Positions 6,452 through 15,125 of a DNA stretch of 38,794 bases are shown here, one piece after another (the stretch's first letter is position 1; the number at the start of each line of letters is the position of its first letter). The DNA comes from MGIIb-O2 sp964003245 (GTDB lineage: Archaea; Thermoplasmatota; Poseidoniia; Poseidoniales; Thalassarchaeaceae). Where the stretch lies: contig CAXFIU010000012.1 in the NCBI GenBank assembly GCA_964003245.1, positions 1 through 38,794 on the forward strand, given 5' to 3'. Below the pieces are notes generated by a model. That model was not told the DNA's origin. It saw nothing but the letters and a program-made list of their open reading frames with translations, and did no database searches. The translations under genes and the position numbers were made by a program.

Positions 6452-7249
6452 TCACCTTCTTATTGTATAATCATCAATGACCTTTTCAAGTCTCGACTTT
6501 TGTTCCTCATTTATTGCACCTTCACTCATTTTTTCGACTAAGAAATCCTTTGCGTCTGATGCTGTTTTCCTCTCACCTTTAGCCCAAATAGTACCTAATA
6601 GATTCGATCTATGTTCTTCTGGGACATTGATATCATCTAATAATTTCCTCATCTCATATTTGTATTCCATATGCCTACTTCTATTCAGTCGCTTTGCTCT
6701 AGCAGCAGGTTGGTAACTTGTTTTTGTATTTCTTCGTTTTTTAGTTACAACAGGTTTAACTTCCTTTTTCTCAATTAATTTTTCAACGATAGGTTGCATA
6801 GCTCTCTGCCTACTTTGTTCTATCAATGCTGCAGCCCTATCGCTTTGAATATTCAAATCCTTATTCTTACTATCTTCTTTCTTCGTAATTTGCTTTAATC
6901 CGCGTGTTTTCTTTGGTTTGCTTCCAAAGATTTGATCTGCAATAATTTCCTTAGAAGATTCTTCAACCTTCTCCTCAGACACAACTTCTTTCTTTACTTC
7001 TTGAGGTTCTTTTACCTCTGTAGGTGAAGTCTTTGGCTTAGGTTTAACTAACTCTTTTTCTATCTTTTTTTCCTTATCAGAGCCAGCAACTTTAGGAGGA
7101 GTTATTGCTATTGGTGGAGCTATTGGTTGATTTCTAGGGGTTGGTGCGACAACGGGCTTTTTCGGCTCCTTTTTAGCACCTGGGCTGAAGATATCTTTTG
7201 GCGCTCTTTTCGCCGGTCCTCTACGTCTCCCTCCTCTCAATCTACTCAA
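6452..7249 (-). CDS. Lys/Pro/Glu-rich protein with basic N-terminus, unknown function
   Basis: 265 residues, not recognised. Residues 1-20 are strongly basic (MSRLRGGRRRGPAKRAPK), followed by about 120 residues of low-complexity Lys, Pro, Glu and Val that should be disordered. A second basic patch (KKRRNTKTSYQPAARAKRLNR) is followed by an approximately 75-residue C-terminal segment that looks folded and helical (YKYEMRKLLDDINVPEEHR to the end). No cysteines, signal peptide or membrane segment. The two basic patches suggest contact with nucleic acid or ribosomes. It lies 4 bp before the SlyD-like gene and downstream of kae1 on the same strand, so a translation or chaperone-linked role is a guess. 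Base composition matches its neighbours. Confidence 0.8.
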   Translation of the reverse strand: MSRLRGGRRRGPAKRAPKDIFSPGAKKEPKKPVVAPTPRNQPIAPPIAITPPKVAGSDKEKKIEKELVKPKPKTSPTEVKEPQEVKKEVVSEEKVEESSKEIIADQIFGSKPKKTRGLKQITKKEDSKNKDLNIQSDRAAALIEQSRQRAMQPIVEKLIEKKEVKPVVTKKRRNTKTSYQPAARAKRLNRSRHMEYKYEMRKLLDDINVPEEHRSNLLGTIWAKGERKTASDAKDFLVEKMSEGAINEEQKSRLEKVIDDYTIRR

Positions 7250-7300
7250 TCCTGTATTGTGGCCACCAAGCGCCTTAGATAAGCCTTCTTAGTAAGTGAA

Positions 7301-8308
7301 TTACTCCCAAACTACTTCGGCATGATCGGTTCTCATAGAAGGATCTATGGCACTATCAACTAATTTTGTATGAATATTATGTTTCAGCATCTTTCTCCCC
7401 AACTCTGCAATCATAGTACCATTGTCCACACAGTATTGCTTTTCAGGCCAAAATGCGCCAGCTCCCCTATCCTTACACATCAAGTCAGACATCTCTCTAA
7501 TTCTTTCATTACAAGCAACACCTCCACCCAGTAACAATTCATTTTTCCCAGTATGTGCTAATGCTCTTTCTGCAACTTCTATACATGCTGAAAAAGAGTG
7601 TTCTTGTAGAGACCAACAAACCTCTTCAAGCGCATGACCATCTGCAACTTTCTGTATTGCCGCAGTTAAAATTCCTGAAAAAGATAAATCCATCCCTTGG
7701 ACTCCATATGGTAAAATTATATCATCTAATCTTGGAGAAGTGTTTTTTGACAACCATTCTTTAGATAATTGTTCAATCTTAGGACCTCCAGGGAATGGTA
7801 TTCCTTGTGTTCTAGCAAACTTATCTAACATATTCCCTATACCTATGTCTAAAGTTTCGCCTATTACTCTATAACGATTACCATTTCTTGCTATAACTTG
7901 CGTATTACCTCCACTAACATACAATAATACTGGGTCATGACAGCCCGTCTGAAGCCTCCCAATCTCTATATGTGCGACACAATGATTAACTCCAATCAAT
8001 GGTTTTCCAATTTTATCTGCTAGTGACCTAGCTACGGATGCTCCTACTCTTAAACAAGGACCTAGGCCTGGACCTTGACTAAATGCTACAGCATCAATTT
8101 GATTGACTGGAATTTGATTCTTAGTCATGAATTCTTTAAATAAATTACCAGATAATACTGAGTGATGATCTGCGGCTTCTCTAGGATGAATTCCACCCTG
8201 TTCAGGTCTAAACAGTGCAGATGAAGACGATATGGTTTCTCCATTGGTATAAACACCACCAAATGAGAATGTGTGAGCTGTACTTTCAATCCCTAAAATG
8301 ACGCCCAT
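7301..8308 (-). CDS. kae1: KEOPS subunit Kae1, tRNA N6-threonylcarbamoyladenosine synthase
   Basis: Transfers threonylcarbamoyl to A37 of ANN-decoding tRNAs as the catalytic subunit of KEOPS. From the chosen start, MGVILGIESTAHTF is the ASKHA-fold phosphate-1 motif. Metal ligands sit in HPREAADHH and in HCVAHIEIGR (about H109 and H113). SGGNTQVI, MLDKFAR and LLLGGGVACNERIREM are further family motifs, and the protein ends at the typical RTDHAEVVW. There is no fused Bud32 kinase, so that subunit must be elsewhere. I start at ATG 8308, where archaeal Kae1 proteins begin; an extension to a TTG at 8338 adds ten atypical residues. hutI is divergent, 51 bp away. Confidence 0.95.
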   Translation of the reverse strand: MGVILGIESTAHTFSFGGVYTNGETISSSSALFRPEQGGIHPREAADHHSVLSGNLFKEFMTKNQIPVNQIDAVAFSQGPGLGPCLRVGASVARSLADKIGKPLIGVNHCVAHIEIGRLQTGCHDPVLLYVSGGNTQVIARNGNRYRVIGETLDIGIGNMLDKFARTQGIPFPGGPKIEQLSKEWLSKNTSPRLDDIILPYGVQGMDLSFSGILTAAIQKVADGHALEEVCWSLQEHSFSACIEVAERALAHTGKNELLLGGGVACNERIREMSDLMCKDRGAGAFWPEKQYCVDNGTMIAELGRKMLKHNIHTKLVDSAIDPSMRTDHAEVVWE

Positions 8309-8309
8309 T

Positions 8310-8333
8310 AGGACTTCCGAAGAAGGGAGTCCT
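8310..8333. promoter_or_regulatory. Inverted repeat in the kae1/hutI divergent gap
   Basis: Perfect 6-bp arms AGGACT and AGTCCT flank a 12-bp purine-rich spacer, lying wholly within the 51 bp between the two start codons. It could serve as a shared operator. Short arms make this weak evidence. Confidence 0.3.
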
Positions 8334-8359
8334 TTCAAGTGTCACTCCTGTCCGCTATC

Positions 8360-9640
8360 ATGGACCTCCTGTTATTCAACATCGGAGAGATTGCCACTTT
8401 ATCCCATGGAGACGTCTCAAAGCCGCTTTCTGGGACTGAAATGGGAAACCGAGATAAATTAATTATTGAATCGGGATCATCAATACTAGTTTCTCAAGGG
8501 AAAATCATGAAAATTAGTCCAGAAGAAGAATTGTTAGAAGAATTCGCACCAGATATGGAAAGTGGAAAATCTAACCTTATTGATCTTCTTAATGTGAATG
8601 GAGCTGCAATAATACCAGGTCTTGTAGATTGTCACACACATCTTCTTTGGTCAGGTGATAGATCTAATGAAATCAGGTTACGCCAAAAAGGTCTAACTTA
8701 TCAAGACATATCTAATCAAGGAGGTGGAATAAATAAAACTGTAAATTCCACTAGAAAGGCGTCAAAAAAGGAACTGGAATCTATAGGTCATAGAAATCTA
8801 TCCCAATCTTCAAATTATGGGACTACTACAATAGAAGCTAAAAGCGGTTATGGTTTATCGGTTGATAGTGAAATAAAAATTCTCCAAGCAACAGCTGCAC
8901 TCGATGGAATTAATCACAATGTCCTTCCCACTTGGCTTGGCGCTCATGATTTTCCTAAAGACAAAAAACCTAGCGAATACATGGATGAATTAATACATGA
9001 GCAATTACCATTAGTTGCTGAGAACAATTTAGCAAAGTGGATAGATGTTTTTTGCGAGCCGGGATGGTTTAATTTAGAACAAACTGAGACATTAGTAAAA
9101 AATGCTAAGAGTTTTGGTCTCAAAAGTCGACTCCATGTTGATGAGTTTGTAGACTCTGGGGGGCTATCATTAGCTGCAGAGTTAGAAAGTTGCAGTGCAG
9201 ATCATGTAGGTTTCAGTAATTCAGATTCTAGAGATAAGGCAAATAAATCTGGAACTATGCAAGTCTTTTTGCCGGGGACCCCTTATGTTTTAGGAAAAGA
9301 TCTCGGAGAAGGAATTCAAGAATGTTTAGATAATAATTGGATTTTCTCTTTAGCTACCGATTTCAATCCAAATTGCCAAACTCTTTCATTACCGTTTGTT
9401 GCAAGTTTAGCTACGCATAGAATAGGAATTGATCCATTAACTGCATTAGTTGCGTGTACGAGAAACCCTGCATCCACGTTAAACGAGGAATTAGAAAATT
9501 GTGTCGGCTCAATACATGTGGGCGGTCCAGCTGATTTTAACATCTTGAATTCTAAATCAATTGATTATTGGTGTCAGACCCCAGGTGTCTCACCTATCTC
9601 GAAAACATTTTTTTCCGGCTCTATTGTTAAATCAGAATAA
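8360..9640 (+). CDS. hutI: Imidazolonepropionase (HutI)
   Basis: Hydrolyses 4-imidazolone-5-propanoate to N-formimino-L-glutamate, the third step of histidine degradation. It is an amidohydrolase-fold enzyme of 426 residues: DCHTHLLWSGDR (metal His pair), TIEAKSGYGL, WLGAHDFP, RLHVDEFVDSGG (metal and catalytic His), SADHVG and LATDFNPN (metal Asp) occur in the expected order. The ATG at 8360 begins MDLLLFNIGEIATL, as in the family; the frame also opens at GTG 8339, which is less likely. It is transcribed apart from hutH and hutU, which lie on the other strand about 1.3 kb downstream, so the hut genes form two units. Confidence 0.95.
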   Translation: MDLLLFNIGEIATLSHGDVSKPLSGTEMGNRDKLIIESGSSILVSQGKIMKISPEEELLEEFAPDMESGKSNLIDLLNVNGAAIIPGLVDCHTHLLWSGDRSNEIRLRQKGLTYQDISNQGGGINKTVNSTRKASKKELESIGHRNLSQSSNYGTTTIEAKSGYGLSVDSEIKILQATAALDGINHNVLPTWLGAHDFPKDKKPSEYMDELIHEQLPLVAENNLAKWIDVFCEPGWFNLEQTETLVKNAKSFGLKSRLHVDEFVDSGGLSLAAELESCSADHVGFSNSDSRDKANKSGTMQVFLPGTPYVLGKDLGEGIQECLDNNWIFSLATDFNPNCQTLSLPFVASLATHRIGIDPLTALVACTRNPASTLNEELENCVGSIHVGGPADFNILNSKSIDYWCQTPGVSPISKTFFSGSIVKSE

Positions 9641-9848
9641 TAGTTTCATATCTATTTTTAATTATAGCGTTAATAAAATAATAAAATACAGTAAATCAAA
9701 AGATGTAAAATTACAAATAAATTAAAAATATTATTTATTTTATTAATTCATAGTTTTTTATCGATGTACTTTCGGCCGATAATGATAGTTATCAGAAATT
9801 GAAATAATAAAAGGTGAGTCAATATCCTCTCAGTACAACGTTTTTGAA

Positions 9849-9864
9849 GAAAACATGTGTTTTC
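9849..9864. repeat. Palindrome GAAAACA-N2-TGTTTTC in the AT-rich gap after hutI
   Basis: Two perfect 7-bp arms with a 2-bp centre lie 48 bp before the zinc-ribbon ORF. The surrounding 270 bp (9641-9911) holds AT-rich sequence with no convincing ORF. A regulatory site for the downstream small gene is possible. Confidence 0.35.
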
Positions 9865-9911
9865 CACGAATATGAGGGGTTAGTAAGGTTTAGTTGTGTT
9901 GACTATCTGGA

Positions 9912-10070
9912 ATGAATGTGATATCGGTAGAAGCTTACTGTTTGAAATGCAAAAATACGGTATTAGTCGAGTCTCCGAAAAAAATTATTATGAAAAATGG
10001 TAGAGTAAGAGTTTCTGGTATTTGCTCGAGAGATGGCTGTGATGGACGACTTTCTAAGATCATTGCATAA
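9912..10070 (+). CDS. Small zinc-ribbon protein, DUF5679-like (52 aa)
   Basis: A 52-codon ORF between hutI and the tRNA gene. It reads MNVISVEAYCLKCK..., with C10-x2-C13, a central MKNGRVRVSG stretch, and C38-x4-C43, followed by GRLSKIIA and a stop. The pattern AYCxKCK...MKNGRxxxxGxC...C matches the DUF5679 type of tiny archaeal and bacterial zinc ribbons, whose function is not known. The second knuckle is Cx4C rather than the usual CxxC. The frame is complete, begins with ATG and has no overlap with other genes. The 3' end leads into tRNA-Val after 55 bp. Confidence 0.75.
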   Translation: MNVISVEAYCLKCKNTVLVESPKKIIMKNGRVRVSGICSRDGCDGRLSKIIA

Positions 10071-10125
10071 TTCAAATATTCAGAGAGAATCATTCATCAG
10101 TGGTTGGCTTGCCCCCATCATTACG

Positions 10126-10201
10126 GGGCTCGTGGTCTAGGGGTTATGACGCCACCTTGACATGGTGGAGATCGCAGGTTCAATTCCTGCCGAGCCCACC
10201 A
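10126..10201 (+). tRNA. tRNA-Val (anticodon GAC), CCA encoded
   Basis: A full cloverleaf can be drawn by eye. The acceptor stem pairs GGGCTCG (10126-10132) with CGAGCCC (10191-10197), discriminator A at 10198 and encoded CCA at 10199-10201. The anticodon stem CCACC/GGTGG holds loop TTGACAT with anticodon GAC at 10159-10161. The T arm is GCAGG-TTCAATT-CCTGC, and the D arm pairs GTC with GAC. There is no intron. AT-rich TTCAAATATT at 10071-10080 could serve as the promoter. Confidence 0.95.
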
Positions 10202-10218
10202 ATAACTACAAACAAGCA

Positions 10219-10944
10219 TTAATGATTATTCAATGAATAAGAGATTCTTAATTTTCCTGCTCCTTTGGATTTTACATTTGTTATATTCATTTCACTAAGC
10301 TTTGAAGTATTGTCGACATGGGTTCCACCACAAGGGCAAAGATCTACATCAACAATCTCAACTACTCTTAATTTCTTTACAGAAGTAGGAATTCTGTCCA
10401 TAAATTTAGTATGCCTCATCTGCTCATGTTCTATTATTCTCTCTCGTTCCCAATTATGTATCTTTACATTTTTATTAGATTTGATGATATCATTAACCGC
10501 CTGTTCCAAATCTTCTGATTTAAATTTGTCTCGATCAGGGAATAACAAATCTATTCTTGTATATTCTTCACTAATCTGATTACCTACAGTTTCGGCAGAA
10601 AACATGTCATTCGCTATTGCAGAGACTATATGTTGAACAGTGTGCATTGTAGTATTCTTATTTCTCCTTTCTTGATTAATAGTACATAGAACTTCATCAC
10701 CTATAGCAAAACCTTCGGTTGAAATAACTGGGTGTATAATTGATTCACCGGGTATCGTTTCTAATAATTCCGTTTGTAAATTCATATTAGAGATTGTACC
10801 AGTATCGCCTTGTTGCCCTCCACCTCTAGGATAACAATATGTTTCTTTCAGAAAAATCTTATCTTCTGCGATATTTGTGATAATACTTGTAAATGGCGGA
10901 GGATTAATTCCAGGGTGCTGAGTCATATGCAGTTTTTCTTGCAA
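10219..10944 (-). CDS. alaX: Free-standing alanyl-tRNA editing protein (AlaX family)
   Basis: Hydrolyses Ser-tRNA(Ala) or Gly-tRNA(Ala) in trans, acting as the detached editing domain of alanyl-tRNA synthetase. Motifs: YCYPRGGGQQGDTG (near residue 38), HTVQH (zinc HxxxH, near residue 100), and CPCGGTHVDNT (zinc CxxxH, near residue 205). At 241 residues it fits the medium-length AlaX-M class, which includes the glycine-rich motif region. The start is TTG 10942-10944, with GGAGAG 7 nt upstream in the last codons of hutH; an ATG at 10926 is the alternative. It is the last gene of the PAN-hut run, with a 4-bp gap to hutH. Confidence 0.92.
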   Translation of the reverse strand: MQEKLHMTQHPGINPPPFTSIITNIAEDKIFLKETYCYPRGGGQQGDTGTISNMNLQTELLETIPGESIIHPVISTEGFAIGDEVLCTINQERRNKNTTMHTVQHIVSAIANDMFSAETVGNQISEEYTRIDLLFPDRDKFKSEDLEQAVNDIIKSNKNVKIHNWERERIIEHEQMRHTKFMDRIPTSVKKLRVVEIVDVDLCPCGGTHVDNTSKLSEMNITNVKSKGAGKLRISYSLNNH

Positions 10945-10948
10945 CTAT

Positions 10949-12484
10949 TCACTCTCCAAAAATGTTAGTAAACTCAGATGTTAATATCTTCTCAGCAATA
11001 ATCTCTGTATCTTCTGTGGTGCTTCTGTCACTTTCAATCTTTGAAACATAACCTCTAAGCCAATTATGTATTTTTCTTACAGAATCGGAAGCATTTTCTG
11101 GAATATTGTCCAAAGCTTGACATGAACAAATTAACTCACTAGAAATTACTGAAGATAATAATTTACTCGCCTTAAATGTTCTATATGATCCAGTAGCGCC
11201 CATAGAGACATGATCTTCTTTACCCATACTGACAGGTACATTAGTTGTTGAAACTGGGTTCGACAATAGTGATAATTCTGCTATAACTGCTGCTGCAACG
11301 TATTGAACAATCATTAACCCACTTTCTAATCCTTCATCATTAGCTAGAAACGCTTTCTGACCACTCCACTGAGGGTCAAGTACCTGATTTATTCTTCTTT
11401 CGGAAATACTTGCTATTTCATGAATACAAATTGCCATATTATCGCTAATAATAGCTAGAGTTTGTCCATGAAAATTCCCTCCACTAATCACCTCTGGCTT
11501 ACCATTATTGGAGAAAACAAGTGGATTATCAGTAGCAGAATTAATTTCTATAGTGACAATTCTTCTTGCTTCTCGCAATACATCAATCATTGGGCCATGT
11601 ACCTGCGGAGCGCAGCGAAATGAATAGGAATCTTGAACTCTATCACAATCAATATGGGATTTATTAATGTCAGAATTGTTCAAAAATCCTCTAATTCTAG
11701 TTGCAGATATCGATTGTCCTAATTGTGGCCTTACATCATGGATTCTTTTATCAAATGCAACATATGATCCTTTTATTGCCTCAATTGAAGTAGATAATGC
11801 AGCATCAGCTGCAAAAATTAGCATTTCAAGATTAATTATGCTTTGACATAAATATGAACACATTTGACTTGTACCATTAATCAGTGAGAGCCCTTCTTTG
11901 GCCTGCAACTTAACGGGTTTAAGGCCACAATTACCCAGAGCTTTTTCTGAATTATGGGTAATCCATTCTCCTTCTCTAGTTTGAACTTGAGATTTACCCT
12001 CACCCATCATCCCCAGTGTCATATGGGAAAGTGGTGCTAAGTCTCCTGAAGCACCTAAAGAACCAATTCTCGGCACCACAGGCGCTACTCTATTATTTAT
12101 CATATCAATTAACAGTTGGATTAATTCTAATCTAGCTCCTGAATATCCTTTTGCAAGTGAATTTGCTCTTACAAGCATCATCATCAGTACAGAATTGGGG
12201 TCCATTCTTTCTCCAAGCCCACAAGCATGTGAGCGGATTAAATTTGATTGCAAATCTTCTAATTTATCTGAAGATATAGTGACATTTGAAAGAGCCCCGA
12301 ATCCAGTATTAATTCCATATACTACTTCTCCACTAGAAACTATATCTTCGACAAGTCCCCTCGATTTTTTAATCGATGAAATAGAAGATTCAGATAATCT
12401 GACTTTGGTATTATAATTACTGATTGAAACTATTTGTTCGATAGTTAGTGAGTTTCCATCCAGTATAATCTCGCCATCACTCAT
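10949..12484 (-). CDS. hutH: Histidine ammonia-lyase (HutH)
   Basis: Deaminates L-histidine to urocanate, the first step of histidine breakdown. 511 residues. GSLGASGDLAPLSH contains A145-S146-G147, which cyclise to the MIO electrophile. YGINTGFGALS (near residue 56) holds the catalytic Tyr. SGGNFHGQ and the QDSYSFRCAPQVHGP region are standard aromatic ammonia-lyase motifs, and the specific pattern agrees with HAL rather than PAL or TAL. The start is ATG 12484, with GAGGTG 4 nt upstream; a GTG at 12496 overlaps the hutU stop. It forms a tight series with hutU and the ftcD genes. Confidence 0.96.
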   Translation of the reverse strand: MSDGEIILDGNSLTIEQIVSISNYNTKVRLSESSISSIKKSRGLVEDIVSSGEVVYGINTGFGALSNVTISSDKLEDLQSNLIRSHACGLGERMDPNSVLMMMLVRANSLAKGYSGARLELIQLLIDMINNRVAPVVPRIGSLGASGDLAPLSHMTLGMMGEGKSQVQTREGEWITHNSEKALGNCGLKPVKLQAKEGLSLINGTSQMCSYLCQSIINLEMLIFAADAALSTSIEAIKGSYVAFDKRIHDVRPQLGQSISATRIRGFLNNSDINKSHIDCDRVQDSYSFRCAPQVHGPMIDVLREARRIVTIEINSATDNPLVFSNNGKPEVISGGNFHGQTLAIISDNMAICIHEIASISERRINQVLDPQWSGQKAFLANDEGLESGLMIVQYVAAAVIAELSLLSNPVSTTNVPVSMGKEDHVSMGATGSYRTFKASKLLSSVISSELICSCQALDNIPENASDSVRKIHNWLRGYVSKIESDRSTTEDTEIIAEKILTSEFTNIFGE

Positions 12485-12492
12485 ATTACACC

Positions 12493-14505
12493 TCACGATA
12501 TCCTTTCAAGTAAACTCTTCGATACTTTACTAGGGACTGTGACTTGTAAATTAGGGTCATTATCCATAGCTCTTTTAATAGCAAATATTGCTTCAGAATT
12601 TTGTGCCCAGGCACGTCTAGCAATCCCATTATTAACGTCCCAAGACAACATCGATTTTATGTTTCTATCTGAGTCATTACTGCCGTCAATTACCATTCCA
12701 AAACCTCCATTGATTACTTCTCCCCAACCTACACCACCACCATTGTGTAAGCTTACCCAAGTAGCGCCTCTGAAAGAGTCCCCGATGAAGTTTTGAACAG
12801 ACATATCTGCAGTGAACATTGAACCATCTCTAATGTTAGCGGTTTCTCTATAGGGGCTATCAGTTCCACTAACGTCATGATGATCCCTGCCTAGAATTAT
12901 AGGTGAAGATATTCGTCCATCAGAAATCGCCTTATTAAATTCCTCTGCGATTCTCACTCTTCCTCTTTCATCAGCATATAATATTCTAGCTTTACTACCT
13001 ACTACTAATCCATTCTGATTAGCAGTTTCTATCCATCTGATGTTATCATAGTACTGCCCTTTTATTTCTGATGGCGCTTCTTCAGCTAAGGATCTGAGTA
13101 CCATAGAAGCTATGTTATCGGTGACAGCTAAATCTTCATCACTCCCTGATGAACAAACCCATCTAAATGGTCCAAAACCATAATCGAAACAAATTGGGCC
13201 CATAATATCTTCAACATAAGATGGATATTTGAATCCTGATTCGGTATTTTCGGAATAAATATCAGCACCAGCTCTTCCAGCCTCTAGTAAGAAAGCATTA
13301 CCATAATCCCAGAAATACATCCCTTTTTCCGATAATTCATTGATTACTTTGACGTGTTTGATTAAACTTTCTTTAACTTTTATTTTGAATAACTCAGGGT
13401 TATCGGAAATCATTTTCTTCATCTCGTCATAAGTCATACCATATGGAGTATAACCACCTAGCCAAGGATTGTGTAGACTTGTTTGATCGCTTCCTAAATC
13501 GGGAATAATATTTTCGTAATTTAATCTCTCCCATACATCAACGATATTCCCCATATAACCTAGAGAAACTGCTTCTTTATTTGCTAGGCAGGATCTTAGT
13601 CTAACAATTAATTCATCTAAATCATCGAATAATTCAGATAACCAACCTTGCTCATATCTTTTCCTAGCAGCATGAGAATTAGAATCTGCGATTACAGACA
13701 CAGCACCAGTTATTACAGCGGCTTTAGCCTGTGCACCAGACATTCCTCCTAATCCAGAGGTGACGTAGAGCAAACCTCCTAATCCTTCTTTTGTATCAAA
13801 ATTTAGATACTTTCTTGCTGCATTAAGTATTGTTAATGTTGTTCCATGGACAATCCCTTGAGGTCCTATATACATATACGAACCAGCAGTCATCTGTCCA
13901 TACTGTGTGACACCTAAAGCATTCATTACTTCATAATTATCTTGGCTTGAATAATTAGGAATAGTCAACCCATTAGTAATTACAACACGAGGGCTATTTT
14001 TATTGGAAGGAAATAATCCCAAAGGATGTCCAGAATACATCACTAATGTTTGATTTTCATTCATTTTTGATAAATAGTGCATAGTTATTCTATACTGAAT
14101 CCAATTTTGAAAAACACTCCCGTTTCCTCCGTAAGTAACTAATTCGTGTGGGTATTGAGCAACTTCTGGATCAAGATTATTCTGGATCATGAGCATGATA
14201 CAGGCGGCTTTACTATCATTACTAGGATATTCAGATATTGGGCGCGCATACATATCATAATCTGGTCTGAAACGATACATGTAGATATGACCAAAATCAT
14301 TTAATTCGTTACTAAATTCAATCGCTAACTCTTCATGCCACTCTTCAGGAAAATATCTTAGCGAGTTAGCAATTGCTAATTTTTTCTGATTTTCGTTTAG
14401 TACATCAGGTCTTTTAGGAGCATGATCTACAGAATCATCTAATTCTTTTTTAGGTGGAAGTTCCATAGGGACTCCAAATTTAAACTCTTCAGAAAAATCA
14501 ATCAA
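12493..14505 (-). CDS. hutU: Urocanate hydratase (HutU), long form
   Basis: NAD+-dependent hydration of urocanate to imidazolonepropionate, step two of histidine breakdown. 670 residues, about 110 longer than the common bacterial enzyme and close in length to the vertebrate form. Motifs: MIQNNLDPEVAQYP, LVTYGGNGSVFQNW, MYSGHPLGLFPS, GLGGMSGAQAKA (Rossmann NAD site), GYMGNIVDVWERL and FGPFRWVCSSGSDEDL. The C-terminal region contains SLHNGGGVGWGEVINGGFGM and ends after NLQVTVP. It overlaps cyclodeaminase by 4 bp and is followed at once by hutH. The long form may reflect a separate urocanase lineage; that is an inference from length and motif spacing only. Confidence 0.95.
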   Translation of the reverse strand: MIDFSEEFKFGVPMELPPKKELDDSVDHAPKRPDVLNENQKKLAIANSLRYFPEEWHEELAIEFSNELNDFGHIYMYRFRPDYDMYARPISEYPSNDSKAACIMLMIQNNLDPEVAQYPHELVTYGGNGSVFQNWIQYRITMHYLSKMNENQTLVMYSGHPLGLFPSNKNSPRVVITNGLTIPNYSSQDNYEVMNALGVTQYGQMTAGSYMYIGPQGIVHGTTLTILNAARKYLNFDTKEGLGGLLYVTSGLGGMSGAQAKAAVITGAVSVIADSNSHAARKRYEQGWLSELFDDLDELIVRLRSCLANKEAVSLGYMGNIVDVWERLNYENIIPDLGSDQTSLHNPWLGGYTPYGMTYDEMKKMISDNPELFKIKVKESLIKHVKVINELSEKGMYFWDYGNAFLLEAGRAGADIYSENTESGFKYPSYVEDIMGPICFDYGFGPFRWVCSSGSDEDLAVTDNIASMVLRSLAEEAPSEIKGQYYDNIRWIETANQNGLVVGSKARILYADERGRVRIAEEFNKAISDGRISSPIILGRDHHDVSGTDSPYRETANIRDGSMFTADMSVQNFIGDSFRGATWVSLHNGGGVGWGEVINGGFGMVIDGSNDSDRNIKSMLSWDVNNGIARRAWAQNSEAIFAIKRAMDNDPNLQVTVPSKVSKSLLERIS

Positions 14506-15125
14506 ATCTCCATCCTCCTAGAAACAATTTCTCTAATTTGCATAATTAATTCTTTAGATTTCGTAAGTATTATTGTAGTATCTTCTTGAATCCTATCTAA
14601 TTCTTTATTGTTCATTGAATCAACATTAATTTTTACATTTAATGAGGCTATATAAACAGCAGTATAGGCTAACTCAGAAGATGCTGCAAGGTCCGTAATT
14701 GCATTAAGATTTCCAAATCTAGCTAGATCGGGTAATATAGATAATAATTTCAATCCTTCTTGAGCGATCTCAGAAGGAGTTTGAGCAGCTCCAATAGTAG
14801 ATTCTAGTATGGCTAACTTCCTAGATTCAACTTCCACATCATTATTCCTAGGCATTCGATATGAAGCCATTACCTTATCAAATGCTAATGAATCATTCTC
14901 TGCCAAAAGAATAGACATTTCTAACGATTCCGCACTAGAATTTATTATTAAATTAGAAATTTTATGCCCTTCCTGCCATTTTTCCTTGCCAATAGTCAAT
15001 CTAGAAACCATTGCTGCTAGTGAATGAGCATGGGCCAGAGTTAGTGCTGCAACAGTACCTCCTCCCGGAGTAGGTGATTCGGAACCAATTTTCTCCAATA
15101 TTGACATGTATCCATCATTCATCAT
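14502..15125 (-). CDS. Formiminotetrahydrofolate cyclodeaminase (FTCD C-terminal type)
   Basis: Converts 5-formimino-THF to 5,10-methenyl-THF and ammonia, completing formimino transfer from histidine. About 207 residues. ESPTPGGGTVAALTLAHAHSL near the N-terminus is the characteristic cyclodeaminase/cyclohydrolase motif, and the rest is helical, as in the dimeric bundle of mammalian FTCD. In animals this domain is fused to the formiminotransferase; here the two are separate overlapping genes. ATGs occur at 15125 and 15122, both inside the end of the preceding gene, and the choice is uncertain. The 3' end overlaps hutU by 4 bp. Confidence 0.93.
   Translation of the reverse strand: MMNDGYMSILEKIGSESPTPGGGTVAALTLAHAHSLAAMVSRLTIGKEKWQEGHKISNLIINSSAESLEMSILLAENDSLAFDKVMASYRMPRNNDVEVESRKLAILESTIGAAQTPSEIAQEGLKLLSILPDLARFGNLNAITDLAASSELAYTAVYIASLNVKINVDSMNNKELDRIQEDTTIILTKSKELIMQIREIVSRRMEI

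Noticed and set aside
7422..7764. Frames opposite kae1
   Set aside because: They lie inside the conserved kae1 gene, have no ribosome site and resemble no protein.
10126..10218. tRNA-Val as an integration site
   Set aside because: No direct repeat of its 3' end and no integrase gene in the window.
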